In this document: positions 44,366-54,241 of the stretch, in pieces
How positions within the stretch are numbered: position 1 is the first letter of the stretch
How the letters are laid out: the number at the start of each line of letters is the position of its first letter
From: Novosphingobium sp. BW1
GTDB taxonomy: Bacteria > Pseudomonadota > Alphaproteobacteria > Sphingomonadales > Sphingomonadaceae
Length of the DNA: 64,000 nt
Reading direction: 5' to 3'
Assembly: GCF_008107685.1 (NCBI RefSeq)
Contig: NZ_VIRF01000090.1
Location: 124,001-188,000, forward strand
The notes under the pieces: generated by a model
Told to the model about the DNA's origin: nothing
What the model saw: only the letters and a program-made list of their open reading frames with translations
Database searches by the model: none
Position numbers and translations under genes: made by a program

Positions 44366-45118
44366 TCAGGCCGACTTCTGGCAGGCGATGACCGCGGTCA
44401 CGACATTGATGGTGTCGGCCGGATCACGCACGCACACGGTGTCGAGGCCCATGGCCTTGGCCGGGTAGTCATTGCCGCCCGGAAAGATCGCATCACCGAT
44501 GAAGAGCATCTTGTCCTCGGCCACGCCCGAATGCTCGGCGAGGCGCTTGAGGCCCCAGGCCTTGTCGACACCGGGCTGGGTAATGTCGACCGAGGTCGCC
44601 CCGCCCAGATTCACCGACACCCCGGGCAGACGCTTCACCAGATCCGCCTGAATCACCTTGCGCTTGGCGAAGTCGGGGTCCCAGACTTCCTTGGCCTCGA
44701 GCGGGGCCTGCTGGCCAAGCGCCGAGAAGGTGATCTGGCTTCCCCGGTCCTCGATCCGCTCGCCCCAGGTCTGCTCAGGCACGAAACCGGTGGCTTCAAG
44801 CGCGGCGTCGAAGGCCTCCAGGATCTCGGCCTTCTGCGCCTCGGTGAACAGTTCGGCATAGACCGGGGTCCAGTCGCCATCGCGATGGACGAAGAGCTTC
44901 GCGCCGCTGGTCGGCATCATCCACAGGCGCGAGAGGTCCGCATGGGCGGGCATGCGCGAGGCGACCTGCTTTTCGAACTGCGGCCAGTCCCCACCCGAGA
45001 TCACCGCCACTTGCGCGACCTCCAGGAGGCCAGCGAGAAGTTCGGCCATCTCGTCGGTCAGGGGCTGCTTGCTCAGTGCCAGCGTACCATCGAGATCGAA
45101 CGCAACAATTTCCTTCAT
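44366..45118 (-). CDS. HAD-IIB phosphomannomutase-like enzyme (PMM2 type)
   Basis: 250 residues. Motif I is AFDLDGTLA; ISGGDW, MPTSGAKLFV and the end FIGDAIFPGGNDYPAKAMGLDTV track the eukaryotic-type phosphomannomutase (PMM1/PMM2), a HAD protein quite unlike the bacterial ManB/CpsG. The position between manA and the GDT1-like gene supports Man-6-P to Man-1-P conversion. The PMM SPIGR loop reads SALGQQ here, so the Arg that grips substrate phosphate is Gln. A phosphatase role is the alternative. Confidence 0.75.
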   Translation of the reverse strand: MKEIVAFDLDGTLALSKQPLTDEMAELLAGLLEVAQVAVISGGDWPQFEKQVASRMPAHADLSRLWMMPTSGAKLFVHRDGDWTPVYAELFTEAQKAEILEAFDAALEATGFVPEQTWGERIEDRGSQITFSALGQQAPLEAKEVWDPDFAKRKVIQADLVKRLPGVSVNLGGATSVDITQPGVDKAWGLKRLAEHSGVAEDKMLFIGDAIFPGGNDYPAKAMGLDTVCVRDPADTINVVTAVIACQKSA

Positions 45119-45194
45119 TCCCAGCCTCTAGCCTTCCGTTTCCATGTTCATGTGGCCGCTGCGCGAAAAGCGCATCCAAAGCGGCAAAGTGCCC

Positions 45195-46004
45195 TCAACC
45201 GGCGCGCGCAAGCAGGCAGACGCCCGCCGGATCAAACTCAATATCCTGCAGGCTCGGCGCCAGGGCGCAGCCTCCGGGTGCCACGCGCTCGCCGTTCACA
45301 CCGACGTCTCCTGCGCGCGGGATCACCAGGAGCGCCCCGGGATAGTGCGCCACCATCTCCTCAGCCGGCAATCCCGCGATCTGATCAAGGCGGAAGAGCG
45401 GCCCCTCGACCAGGGTCTGCGACGCCCCCGGAGGCACCTTGCAGGCCCAGCGCGCCAGATCGTAGATACCGCCTTCGGCCACGGCCATACCGTCCTCGAG
45501 ATGAAGTTCGCGCGGGCGGCCGTAATCGTAGAGGCGATAGGTGATGTCGCTGTTCTGCTGCACCTCGATCAGGCTCACGCCCGCGCCGATGGCGTGGACG
45601 GTATTAGCCGGGATGTAGAAGAAATCACCCGGCGCCACCTCGTGCCAGGTCATCCTGTGCTCGATCGACCCGTCGCGCGCGGCAGCTCGCATCGCGTCGG
45701 CATCGAGCGGCTCGTCAAAGCCGATGCCCAGACACGCCCCCGGCTCCGCATCGACGATCAGCCAGCATTCCTCCTTGCCCTGCCGCCCAATACCCTTGGT
45801 GAGCGTCTGGGCATCGCTGGGATGGACCTGGACCGAGAGGTTCTCGCTGGCGAAGATGTACTTGACCAGAAGATCGGGCAGCGCCGCGGGGGGCTCGAAC
45901 CAGATCTCGCCGATGCGCGCGCCCTCGGGCGCGGCAAACGGCGCGGGCAGGACGTCCCGGCCCCACGGCTTCTCGACCTGACGCAAGGGAAGTGAAGCGC
46001 GCAT
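45195..46004 (-). CDS. manA: Mannose-6-phosphate isomerase (type I)
   Basis: 269 residues, a compact cupin-type isomerase. Zinc ligands appear in SVQVHPSD and in the acidic KEECWLIVDAEPGA stretch, with the catalytic-face motif IPANTVHAIGAGVSLIEVQQNSDITYRLYDYGR. Interconverts fructose-6-P and mannose-6-P. It lies nine bases after manC. Confidence 0.94.
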   Translation of the reverse strand: MRASLPLRQVEKPWGRDVLPAPFAAPEGARIGEIWFEPPAALPDLLVKYIFASENLSVQVHPSDAQTLTKGIGRQGKEECWLIVDAEPGACLGIGFDEPLDADAMRAAARDGSIEHRMTWHEVAPGDFFYIPANTVHAIGAGVSLIEVQQNSDITYRLYDYGRPRELHLEDGMAVAEGGIYDLARWACKVPPGASQTLVEGPLFRLDQIAGLPAEEMVAHYPGALLVIPRAGDVGVNGERVAPGGCALAPSLQDIEFDPAGVCLLARAG

Positions 46005-46013
46005 ACGAGCCCT

Positions 46014-47075
46014 TTACTGGTTCTTGGCGCCGAAGAGTTTGCCCACTTTCTGGGCCCCCTCCAGAGTGGTCACCATCACGTCGCCGCCGTCGACCACGAC
46101 CACGACATTCTCAAGCCCGATTACCGAGACGCGCGGCCCGTCGCTGTCGACCAGGACGTTCTTACAATCCACGAGCTCGACATCGCCCGCGGCGGAATGT
46201 GCGTTGCCCGCATCGTCGCGTTCGCGCGCGACGAGCAAGGCATGCCAGTTGCCGATATCCGACCAGTCCATGGCGACCGGGACCATGGCGGCATGCTGCG
46301 TGTTCTCCATCACGGCGTAGTCGACCGAATCGCTTTGCGCCGAGGCGAAGGTTTCCGCATCGGGATGGAAGCGACGTCCATCCGTACGCCCCTTCTCGAC
46401 CGCGGCGCGCACGGTCTCGGCGATCTGGGGGCGGTGCTGCTCGAGCTCCTTGCGGAAATCCTTGACCCGGAATGCGAAAATACCACCATTCCAGCTATAA
46501 TCGCCGCTTTCGAGAAAGGCCTTTGCCTTCGCGAGGTCAGGCTTCTCGACGAACTTTGCGGTCCGAAAGCCCTTGGCTCCATCCGCCGATGTGATCGCTT
46601 CACCGCACAGCAGATAGCCAAAGCCGGTTTCCGGGGCGGTCGCCTCGATCCCGAAAGAAACGAGCCAGCCCTCGCTCGCCAGCGAAGCGGCGTCCCTCGC
46701 CGCGGCCGCAAACACAGCCGGTCGCCCGATGTGGTGGTCGCTCGGGCACACCAGCATCACATCGTCCTCGTCCAGACTATACGCGGCAAGCGCGATCGCG
46801 GCAGCGGTGTTGCGCGCGCAGGGCTCGACAATGATGCGGGCGCCCGGCTCTTGGCCGAGCTGCTCCTCCACATGATCGACATGCAAGGTGCCGGTCACCA
46901 CGACGGGTGAGGCGAAACCAAGTTCCGCTGGACAGCGGCTAACCGCCTCTTCAAACAAAGTCTGCTGCCCGATCAACGGAAGAAAAGGTTTCGGCTTTGA
47001 GACCCGACTGCGCGGCCACAGGCGCGTACCGCTACCACCTGAAAGGACTACCGGTACCATTTTTGCCATAACCAC
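46014..47075 (-). CDS. manC: Mannose-1-phosphate guanylyltransferase
   Basis: 353 residues: the nucleotidyltransferase domain only, without the C-terminal isomerase of bifunctional ManC, which explains the separate manA. GGSGTRLWPRSR is the GTP-binding signature, KPKPFLPL follows, and FVEKP with NGGIFAFR completes the Man-1-P site. It makes GDP-mannose. Three Mets at the start (MVMAKM) leave the exact first residue open. Confidence 0.95.
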   Translation of the reverse strand: MVMAKMVPVVLSGGSGTRLWPRSRVSKPKPFLPLIGQQTLFEEAVSRCPAELGFASPVVVTGTLHVDHVEEQLGQEPGARIIVEPCARNTAAAIALAAYSLDEDDVMLVCPSDHHIGRPAVFAAAARDAASLASEGWLVSFGIEATAPETGFGYLLCGEAITSADGAKGFRTAKFVEKPDLAKAKAFLESGDYSWNGGIFAFRVKDFRKELEQHRPQIAETVRAAVEKGRTDGRRFHPDAETFASAQSDSVDYAVMENTQHAAMVPVAMDWSDIGNWHALLVARERDDAGNAHSAAGDVELVDCKNVLVDSDGPRVSVIGLENVVVVVDGGDVMVTTLEGAQKVGKLFGAKNQ

Positions 47076-47120
47076 TTCCGCATCTAAGAAACTTTACAAG
47101 TTATAGGCCGTAGATACTGC

Positions 47121-47138
47121 ATTTATGCTGCAATGCAA
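47121..47138 (-). promoter_or_regulatory. TGCAA-rich element upstream of manC
   Basis: The minus strand reads TTGCATTGCAGCATAAAT here, 46-63 bases before the manC ATG. It contains a TGCA-T-TGCA dyad and the 12-mer TGCAGCATAAAT that also lies upstream of ugd (54248-54259). In GC-rich surroundings this is conspicuous. A regulatory role is inference. Confidence 0.35.
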
Positions 47139-47186
47139 CGCCACAAGTGCAATCGCCAGGCAGCGTTCCAGACAACCTATGGCAAA

Positions 47187-48497
47187 TCAGGGTTGGCCCG
47201 CCACTCCGACCTCCTGGGCGGCATCCACGCCGCGCAGCCCATGGCCCGCAAACGCCGCAGCAAGATCGCTCCCGCCCGGGGACTGGAACAGTCGCAAGCC
47301 GAAACGGGGTAAAATAGCGATCAGGTGATCGAAGATATCCCCCTGAATTGCTTCGTACTGCTCCCACTCGGTCGTCGTGGTAAAACAATAGATCTCAAGC
47401 GGGAGCCCCTTCTCGGTCGGATCGAGTTGCCGCACCAGCAAGGTACCGCGCTCGGCAACCTTGGGATGGGCGTTGAGATAGGCCTCGACATAGGCGCGGA
47501 ATGTTCCAAGATTGGTCGGCAGGCGCCGGTTCACGGCCCCCTCACCCTCGGCGGCTTCGTCGGGGGCATGCTGCGCGTTCCAGATGCACAATTCCTCGTC
47601 CTTGGCCGCCATGTAGGGGCGCAGGATGGTAAATTCCCGCAGGGCCTCCCACTGCGCGGGCGACAGGAAGCTGGCCGTCGTCTGGTCGAGCAGCAACGCG
47701 CGCTTGATCCGACGTCCGCCCCACTCGCGCATGTGGCGCCAATTGCGGAAGGATTCGGTGATGAGCTTGGCGGTCGGAACCGATGTCACCGTCTTGTCGA
47801 AATTCTGCACCTTGATCGTGTGCAGCGCGATGTCGATGACATCGCCATCGGCGTTGAGCTGGGGCATCTCGATCCAGTCGCCCACCCGCACCATGTCGTT
47901 CGAGCGCAGCTGCACCGAGGCGACGAGCGAGAGGATCGTGTCGCGAAACACCAGCATGAGGACCGCCGCCGCCGCCCCAAGACCCGAGAGCAGGATGATC
48001 GGGGACTGTCCGATCAGGATGGCAACGATGAGCAGCGCCGCGGCCGCAAACACCCCGATCTTGCCGATCTGGACATAGCCCTTGATCGGACGGCTCGCGG
48101 CCTCAGGCTTTAACTCGTAGGCATCGTTGCCCAGTTCCAGCAGGTCCCCCAGCGCCCGGGCCAAGGTCAGGACGATGAAGGCCCGGGCAATCGCCTGCAC
48201 CACCGTCACCAGTTCGTCGGGAAGATGGGTGATCACAGCGATGCCCTGAAGCACGATCACCGCAGGCACGACATTGGAAAGATGGCGCACCAACGCCTTC
48301 ACGTCGCCCGCCTCATTGCGCAACGGCGTGCGCGCGATGAGCCGCTCGACCGGATGCACCGTCAGGCGCTTGGTCAGCCAATTGGCCGCGCCCGCGAGCA
48401 GGAACAGGCCGATCAGGGTCGCCAGCGCCTCAACCCAGGCCTTGTCGAAAACGCCCAGCTCCGCCACGGCGATACCCCATCGTTTCACTACTGACAT
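47187..48497 (-). CDS. MscS-family mechanosensitive channel (YbdG-like)
   Basis: 436 residues. Several N-terminal helices lead into the pore helix and the MscS beta domain: GLGAAAAVLMLVFRDTILSLVASVQL, then DMVRVGDWIEMPQLNADGDVIDIALHTIKVQNFDKTVTSVPT. The length and the long C-terminal domain match the YbdG/MscM group, which opens under osmotic downshock. It is divergent from the trehalose genes, with a 215-base gap. Confidence 0.92.
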   Translation of the reverse strand: MSVVKRWGIAVAELGVFDKAWVEALATLIGLFLLAGAANWLTKRLTVHPVERLIARTPLRNEAGDVKALVRHLSNVVPAVIVLQGIAVITHLPDELVTVVQAIARAFIVLTLARALGDLLELGNDAYELKPEAASRPIKGYVQIGKIGVFAAAALLIVAILIGQSPIILLSGLGAAAAVLMLVFRDTILSLVASVQLRSNDMVRVGDWIEMPQLNADGDVIDIALHTIKVQNFDKTVTSVPTAKLITESFRNWRHMREWGGRRIKRALLLDQTTASFLSPAQWEALREFTILRPYMAAKDEELCIWNAQHAPDEAAEGEGAVNRRLPTNLGTFRAYVEAYLNAHPKVAERGTLLVRQLDPTEKGLPLEIYCFTTTTEWEQYEAIQGDIFDHLIAILPRFGLRLFQSPGGSDLAAAFAGHGLRGVDAAQEVGVAGQP

Positions 48498-48712
48498 ACC
48501 GGCCTCCTGTGCGCGCCGCCTATTTCAAGTTCCCGCCTTCGGTCAACGCCCGGAACCCTCCCCGATGCCGATTGTTCTGCATAACGCACACCGCGATCAT
48601 GCCTCGTCCATGCGCCCTTACAGGGATCGGAGAGGCGGATTGCGCCCCGCCTCGCTTCTTCGCCGACCTTAAGGCTGGCCTAATCCCATTCGATGGTGCA
48701 AGACTGAACACA

Positions 48713-49522
48713 ATGACCGATCCAAGCGACAGTCTTTCGCTGGCGGAAAAGGGCTCTGGCCCAATTGATCTTCCGCCGCCCGCCCCGCTGCGCATCGCCT
48801 CGCAGACGGCACTTTTCCTTGATTTCGACGGCACTCTGGTGAACATCGCCGATCACCCTGACGAGGTGATCGTACCCGACACCCTGCCCGGCGTCATTGC
48901 CGAGCTGGCAGAGGCCCTCGAAGGACGCCTCGCGCTCGTCAGCGGACGCTCGATTGCGGCGCTCGAAGCGCTGCTCGGCCCGCTCGACGTTGCGATTGCC
49001 GGCTCGCACGGCGGTGAATTCCGCCCCGCCGGCACGGGCGAGATCACCCCGCTCGCCGACCCGCTGCCCGATCGGGTGGTGTCCCACCTCAGCGATTTTG
49101 CGAGGGCCAACGGCAACATGCTGGTAGAACCCAAGCCGTACAGCGTAGCGGTTCACTATCGCCGCCACCCCGAAGCTCTGAACGACCTCCTCGCCCGGGC
49201 CGAGACGCTTGCGCGCGAGGAGGATCTCAAGCTCAAGCACGGCAAGCAGGTGGTGGAACTGGTCATGCCCGGGTCCGACAAGGGCTCGGCGCTGACCGCA
49301 TTCATGCAGCGCCCCGAATTCGCCGGCACCCAGCCGCTGTTCCTGGGCGACGACGTCACCGATGAAGATGCCTTCCACGTCCTTGAGGGCCTGGGCGGAC
49401 ACGGCGTTCTGGTTGGCCCGATGCGCTCCACTGCGGCACACCAGCGCCTGCCCGACGTTGCCGCCGTCCACGACTGGCTGGCCGCAGCGCTTCGTACACA
49501 CGATCAATCCGAGGGAAATTGA
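48713..49522 (+). CDS. otsB: Trehalose-6-phosphate phosphatase
   Basis: 269 residues from the ATG at 48713. HAD motif I LDFDGTL (Asp37/39) and motif IV GDDVTDEDAF are present, with SGRSIAALE and KHGKQVVELVMPGSDKG between them. It removes phosphate from trehalose-6-P. First gene of the otsB-GH15-otsA operon; the next gene starts seven bases after its stop. Confidence 0.95.
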   Translation: MTDPSDSLSLAEKGSGPIDLPPPAPLRIASQTALFLDFDGTLVNIADHPDEVIVPDTLPGVIAELAEALEGRLALVSGRSIAALEALLGPLDVAIAGSHGGEFRPAGTGEITPLADPLPDRVVSHLSDFARANGNMLVEPKPYSVAVHYRRHPEALNDLLARAETLAREEDLKLKHGKQVVELVMPGSDKGSALTAFMQRPEFAGTQPLFLGDDVTDEDAFHVLEGLGGHGVLVGPMRSTAAHQRLPDVAAVHDWLAAALRTHDQSEGN

Positions 49523-49529
49523 AACAGGC

Positions 49530-51446
49530 ATGACCGTGACCGGATCGACCACGCCCGACACTACCGACACCGCCGAACCTCCGGTGCGCTCGCCCAGGGG
49601 TCGGAACGACGCTCCCGACGCTTCGGCGCGCCAGAGCTCGCTCGAACTCTGGCCGATCGGCAACTGCCAGGTGAACGGCCTCATCGACGAAAAGGCCGCG
49701 CTGGTCTGGGGCTGCGTCCCCCGTGTTGATGGCGACCCAGCGTTTTGCGCGCTGATGCGGGGCGATGATGGGCAGGACGCGGGCACCTGGCGTTTCGAAC
49801 TGGAGAACCAGGTTTCGGTCACCCAGCGCTACGTGCGCAACACTCCAATCCTCATCTCGCGGCTGGAGGATAACAACGGTAGCGCGGTCGAGGTCATCGA
49901 CTTCTGCCCCCGGTTCGAACGCTCAGGACGCATGTACCGGCCGGTTGCCTACGCTCGCATCGTTCGCCCCGTGAAGGGCAGCCCGCGGATCCGCTGCGTG
50001 CTTACGCCTATGAGCGGCTACGGTGCGCAGCTCGCGCCAATCACGCGCGGGTCCAACCACATCCGCTATCTGGTAGAGAGGAACGCGCTGCGCCTCACCA
50101 CCGATGCGCCGGTGGGCTACATCCTCGACGAGCGCTACTTCCGCCTCGAGAGCCCGATGCACTTCTTCCTCGGCCCCGACGAGCCCTTCAACGGCAATGT
50201 CGAGCACGAACTGGAGATGATGCACCAGCTGACCGATGCCTACTGGGGCAACTGGGTGCGCAGCCTCGCCACCCCGCTCGACTGGCAGGAGGCGGTGATC
50301 CGCGCGGCGATCACGCTCAAGCTGTGCCAGCACGAAGAGACCGGCGCGATTGTCGCTGCGCTGACCACCTCGATCCCCGAAGCGCCCCATTCGCAGCGCA
50401 ACTGGGACTACCGCTACTGCTGGATCCGCGACGCCTACTACACCGTTCAGGCGCTCAACCACCTGGGCGCACTCGACGTGCTCGAAAAGTACCTCGGGTA
50501 CTTGCGCAACATCATCGACGATGCCGAAGGCGGCTTCATCCAGCCGCTCTACGCGGTGAGCGGCGCCAAGGAAATCATCGAGTGGGTGGCCGATGACCTC
50601 GTCGGCTATCGCGGCATGGGCCCGGTGCGCGTGGGCAATGCGGCCTATTATCAGGTCCAGAACGATTGCTATGGCCAGATCGTCCTGCCCGCGATCCAGG
50701 CTTTTTCGGACATGCGCCTCATCCGCATGGCCAACCACGACGATTTTGAGAGCCTCGAGAAAGTCGGCGAGATGGCCTGGAAGACCCACGACCAGCCCGA
50801 TGCTGGCCTGTGGGAACTGCGCACGCGCACGGCCGTCCATACTTATTCCAGCGTGATGAACTGGGCCGCCTGCGACCGTCTGGCCAATGCGGCCGAATAT
50901 CTCGGGCTCTCCGACCGCCAGACCTACTGGCGGGAACGTGCGGACATCATCCAGTCGACTATCGAAGAGCAGGCCTGGCACAAGATCGAAGGGCCCGACT
51001 TCGATGACGGCGGCGCAGGCGGCCATTACGCCGCGAGCTTTGGCGGCGACCAGCTCGATGCGAGCCTGCTGCAGATGGTCGAATTGCGCTTTGTGGAGGC
51101 CAGCGACCCGCGCTTTCAGGCGACGCTCGCGGCGGTACAGAAGACGCTGCGGCGCGGCGAGCACATGCTGCGCTACGCCAACGAGGACGACTTCGGCCTG
51201 CCCGAGACCGCCTTCAACATCTGCACTTTCTGGTTGATCGAGGCATTGCACCGTTCGGGCCAGGACGAAGAGGCCCGCCGTCTGTTCGAGGCCATGCTCG
51301 CGCACCGCACGAAATCGGGCCTCCTCTCGGAAGATATGGACTTCGAGACGAGCGAGCTGTGGGGGAACTTCCCCCAGACTTATTCGCTTGTCGGGATAAT
51401 CAACTGCGCCGGGCAACTGTCGCGCTCCTGGCGCGACTGGCGATAG
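49530..51446 (+). CDS. GH15 glucoamylase/trehalase-family protein
   Basis: 638 residues from the ATG at 49530. An N-terminal beta-sandwich domain (from SSLELWPIGNCQVNGLI to FYFLG-like DEPF) is followed by an (alpha/alpha)6 barrel with RNWDYRYCWIRDAYYTVQAL, DGGFIQPLY and the C-terminal SEDMDFETSELWGNFPQTYS holding the general-base Glu. In this family some enzymes hydrolyse trehalose and others alpha-glucans. Placed between otsB and otsA it is probably a trehalase. Confidence 0.9.
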   Translation: MTVTGSTTPDTTDTAEPPVRSPRGRNDAPDASARQSSLELWPIGNCQVNGLIDEKAALVWGCVPRVDGDPAFCALMRGDDGQDAGTWRFELENQVSVTQRYVRNTPILISRLEDNNGSAVEVIDFCPRFERSGRMYRPVAYARIVRPVKGSPRIRCVLTPMSGYGAQLAPITRGSNHIRYLVERNALRLTTDAPVGYILDERYFRLESPMHFFLGPDEPFNGNVEHELEMMHQLTDAYWGNWVRSLATPLDWQEAVIRAAITLKLCQHEETGAIVAALTTSIPEAPHSQRNWDYRYCWIRDAYYTVQALNHLGALDVLEKYLGYLRNIIDDAEGGFIQPLYAVSGAKEIIEWVADDLVGYRGMGPVRVGNAAYYQVQNDCYGQIVLPAIQAFSDMRLIRMANHDDFESLEKVGEMAWKTHDQPDAGLWELRTRTAVHTYSSVMNWAACDRLANAAEYLGLSDRQTYWRERADIIQSTIEEQAWHKIEGPDFDDGGAGGHYAASFGGDQLDASLLQMVELRFVEASDPRFQATLAAVQKTLRRGEHMLRYANEDDFGLPETAFNICTFWLIEALHRSGQDEEARRLFEAMLAHRTKSGLLSEDMDFETSELWGNFPQTYSLVGIINCAGQLSRSWRDWR

Positions 51447-51486
51447 AATTTTCAGGCGTTTTCAAGCGCCTTACAGGGGACTAAGC

Positions 51487-52899
51487 ATGAGCCGACTGAT
51501 CGTGATTTCCAACCGCGTCTCGGTGCCCAAGGCCGCCGGGGCTGCGGGTGCGCAAGGAGGTCTCGCCGTCGCGCTCAACTCCGCGCTGCGCGAGAACCGC
51601 GGGATCTGGTTCGGCTGGTCGGGACAGGAAACCGAGGAGTTCACCGGCCACCTCGACATGCAGCGCAACGACGGGGTCACGACCGCCACCATCGACCTCG
51701 AGCCTCAGGACATCGAGGAATACTACAACGGCTACGCCAACCGCACGCTCTGGCCGCTGTTCCACTACCGCATCGATCTCACCGAGTACGACCGCAACTT
51801 CGGTGAGGGCTACGAGCGTGTGAACCGCCGCTTCGCCGATTCGGTGCGCCCGCTGATCGACCAGGACGACCTTGTCTGGGTCCACGACTACCACCTGCTC
51901 CCTCTCGGCTCGATGCTGCGCACGCAGGGCATGAAGAACCGCATGGGGCTGTTCCTGCACACCCCCTGGCCGCCCACTCGCCTGCTGGTCTCGCTGCCCT
52001 TCCACGAGCGCCTCGTGGAATCGATGCTCGCCTATGACGTGATCGGCTTCCAGACAGAGGAATGGCTCGGCAGTTTCCTGCACTATCTCGAAAAGGAGAT
52101 GGGCCTCGAAATTGGTGCCGACGGCTGCGTCGAATACCAGGGGCGGCGTATCGTGGCTCGCGCCTTTCCGATCGGGATCGACTTTGCCGAATTCACAGAA
52201 GGCGCGAACAGCCCTGAAGCCGCCGAGGCCCACGACAAACTCAAGGCCAGCGTACGTGGACGCAAGATCCTGATCGGGGTCGATCGCCTCGATTACTCAA
52301 AGGGCTTGGGCGAACGCTTCGAAAGTTTCAGCCGCTTTCTCGCCGACAATCCCGAGGAAGCCTCCAAGGCGGTCCTCCTCCAGATCGCGCCGCCCTCACG
52401 CGGGGACGTGGCCAGCTACCAGCAGATCCGCGAAGACTTGGAACGCAAGACCGGCCATATCAACGGTGCCCACGCCGATGTCGCCTTCGTCCCCATCCGC
52501 TACGTCAACAGGGGCTACCCGCGCCGTCAGCTCGCTGGCTTCTACCGCGCCGCCGAGGTCGGCTTGGTTACCCCCCTGCGCGATGGCATGAATCTTGTCG
52601 CCAAGGAATATGTCGCGGCCCAGAAGCCCGACAACCCCGGAGTCCTGATCCTGTCCCAGTTCGCCGGCGCGGCGCTGCAGATGGAAGATGCGCTTCTGGT
52701 CAACCCGCATTCGCTCGAGCATGTGAGCGAAACGATTAAGCTGGCCCTGAACATGCCGATCGCAGAACGTCGCGCCCGGCACGAGAAACTGCTGGCCTCC
52801 GTACGCGACGAGGACGTCGTCCACTGGCGCGAACAATTCGTCAAGGCGCTGTTTGGCTCACCTTGCGGCACCGACCATGGCGAGGACGCGCTCGCCTGA
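51487..52899 (+). CDS. otsA: Trehalose-6-phosphate synthase
   Basis: 470 residues, GT20. The N-terminus RLIVISNRVSVPK, the glucose-6-P-binding GFWFGWSG-type loop (GIWFGWSGQ), VHDYHLLPLG, and GVDRLDYSKGLGERF with the C-terminal LRDGMNLVAKEYVA are the family signatures. It joins UDP-glucose and Glc-6-P. Together with otsB it makes trehalose as an osmolyte. Confidence 0.96.
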   Translation: MSRLIVISNRVSVPKAAGAAGAQGGLAVALNSALRENRGIWFGWSGQETEEFTGHLDMQRNDGVTTATIDLEPQDIEEYYNGYANRTLWPLFHYRIDLTEYDRNFGEGYERVNRRFADSVRPLIDQDDLVWVHDYHLLPLGSMLRTQGMKNRMGLFLHTPWPPTRLLVSLPFHERLVESMLAYDVIGFQTEEWLGSFLHYLEKEMGLEIGADGCVEYQGRRIVARAFPIGIDFAEFTEGANSPEAAEAHDKLKASVRGRKILIGVDRLDYSKGLGERFESFSRFLADNPEEASKAVLLQIAPPSRGDVASYQQIREDLERKTGHINGAHADVAFVPIRYVNRGYPRRQLAGFYRAAEVGLVTPLRDGMNLVAKEYVAAQKPDNPGVLILSQFAGAALQMEDALLVNPHSLEHVSETIKLALNMPIAERRARHEKLLASVRDEDVVHWREQFVKALFGSPCGTDHGEDALA

Positions 52900-52946
52900 C
52901 GGCCCATCCGGCCAGCAAGGCGCACAAGACGCGTCACATGTCCTGA

Positions 52947-53957
52947 TCAGACAAGCTCCTCGCGGATCTGGCCAAGGCGCCGCTCCCAGGCCAGCGCATG
53001 TTCGACGATCGTTCCCAGGTCATCGTAGAGCGGCGTCCAGGGCAGCGTCGCCTTGATCCGCGAATTGTCCGAGATCAGCGAGGCGGGATCCCCCGCCCGG
53101 CGCCCCTCCATCGTGCGAACGATTGTCTGATTGGTCACCCGGTCAACCGCATCGAGCACATCGAGCACCGAGAACCCGCGACCGTACCCGCAGTTCATGG
53201 TCAGCGAGCGACCAGGCTCAGCAATCAACGCCTCCAGAGCCAGCACGTGCGCATTGGCAAGATCGGAAACATGGATGTAATCGCGCACTCCTGTTCCATC
53301 GGGCGTATCGAAATCCGTCCCGAACACCCCCACGCCCGCGCGCTTTCCCAGCGCCGCCTCGACAGCGACCTTGATGAGGTGCGTGGCCCCGGCGGTGGAC
53401 TGCCCGGTACGTGCCTGCGGATCGGCCCCGGCCACGTTGAAGTAGCGCAGCGCACAGTAGTTGAAAGCGTGGGCAGCGCTCACGTCCGCGAGCATGCGCT
53501 CGGTCATCAGCTTGGACATGCCATAAGGGTTGATCGGGAGCTTGGGGGCATCTTCGCGCACGGGCGATTCCTCGGGCACCCCGTAGGTCGCCGCAGTGGA
53601 ACTGAACACGAAGTGGGCCACTCCAGCTGCAATACATGCTTCCAGCAGGGCTTCGCTGCGCGCCGTGTTGTTGCGGTAGTACTTCAGGGGATTTTCGACG
53701 GATTCGGGCACGATGATCGAACCAGCAAAATGCATTACCGCGCCAATCTTCTGCTCCTCGAAGATCCGTGCCAGCAGCTCGCCATCATCGATATTGCCTT
53801 CGTAGAAAGGTACATCCTGCGGGATCGCGAACGCGAAGCCAGTTGAAAGATTGTCGATCACCGCGACCGGCCAACCGGTGTCCTTGAGCGCAAGGACGAC
53901 ATGGCTTCCGATATATCCGGCACCACCGGTAACCAGCACGGCCAGCTTCTCCGACAT
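52947..53957 (-). CDS. galE: UDP-glucose 4-epimerase
   Basis: 336 residues from the ATG at 53957. SDR-extended fold: GGAGYIGSH (NAD site), SSTAATYG, and the catalytic Tyr/Lys in NPYGMSKLMTE; RYFNVAGADP is the GalE substrate loop. Interconverts UDP-Glc and UDP-Gal for surface polysaccharide. The frame extends 15 codons upstream but AGGGGGAAG before this ATG favours it. Divergent from ugd. Confidence 0.95.
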   Translation of the reverse strand: MSEKLAVLVTGGAGYIGSHVVLALKDTGWPVAVIDNLSTGFAFAIPQDVPFYEGNIDDGELLARIFEEQKIGAVMHFAGSIIVPESVENPLKYYRNNTARSEALLEACIAAGVAHFVFSSTAATYGVPEESPVREDAPKLPINPYGMSKLMTERMLADVSAAHAFNYCALRYFNVAGADPQARTGQSTAGATHLIKVAVEAALGKRAGVGVFGTDFDTPDGTGVRDYIHVSDLANAHVLALEALIAEPGRSLTMNCGYGRGFSVLDVLDAVDRVTNQTIVRTMEGRRAGDPASLISDNSRIKATLPWTPLYDDLGTIVEHALAWERRLGQIREELV

Positions 53958-54241
53958 AGTCTTCCCCCTGTAAAAAAGCATGGCAGCAACGCACACGTGC
54001 ATCCACGCTGCCCCAAGTTATGCCCGTGCGCCCCACGGCGAACTGTCGGGCCGCAGGATTGGCATAAGGAGGCCATCGGGCCAAGCCCGAAAACAGCAAG
54101 TTCCGAGGCAATTGCCAAACCGCCACAGACCCGTCACAAATCAAGACACCCGATGAATTTCACCGCACAAACAGAACGTCTCAAGTTGTCGATGGGCGCT
54201 CCCTCGTGAAATACTTGGACATATCGAGCGGCAACGCACTG

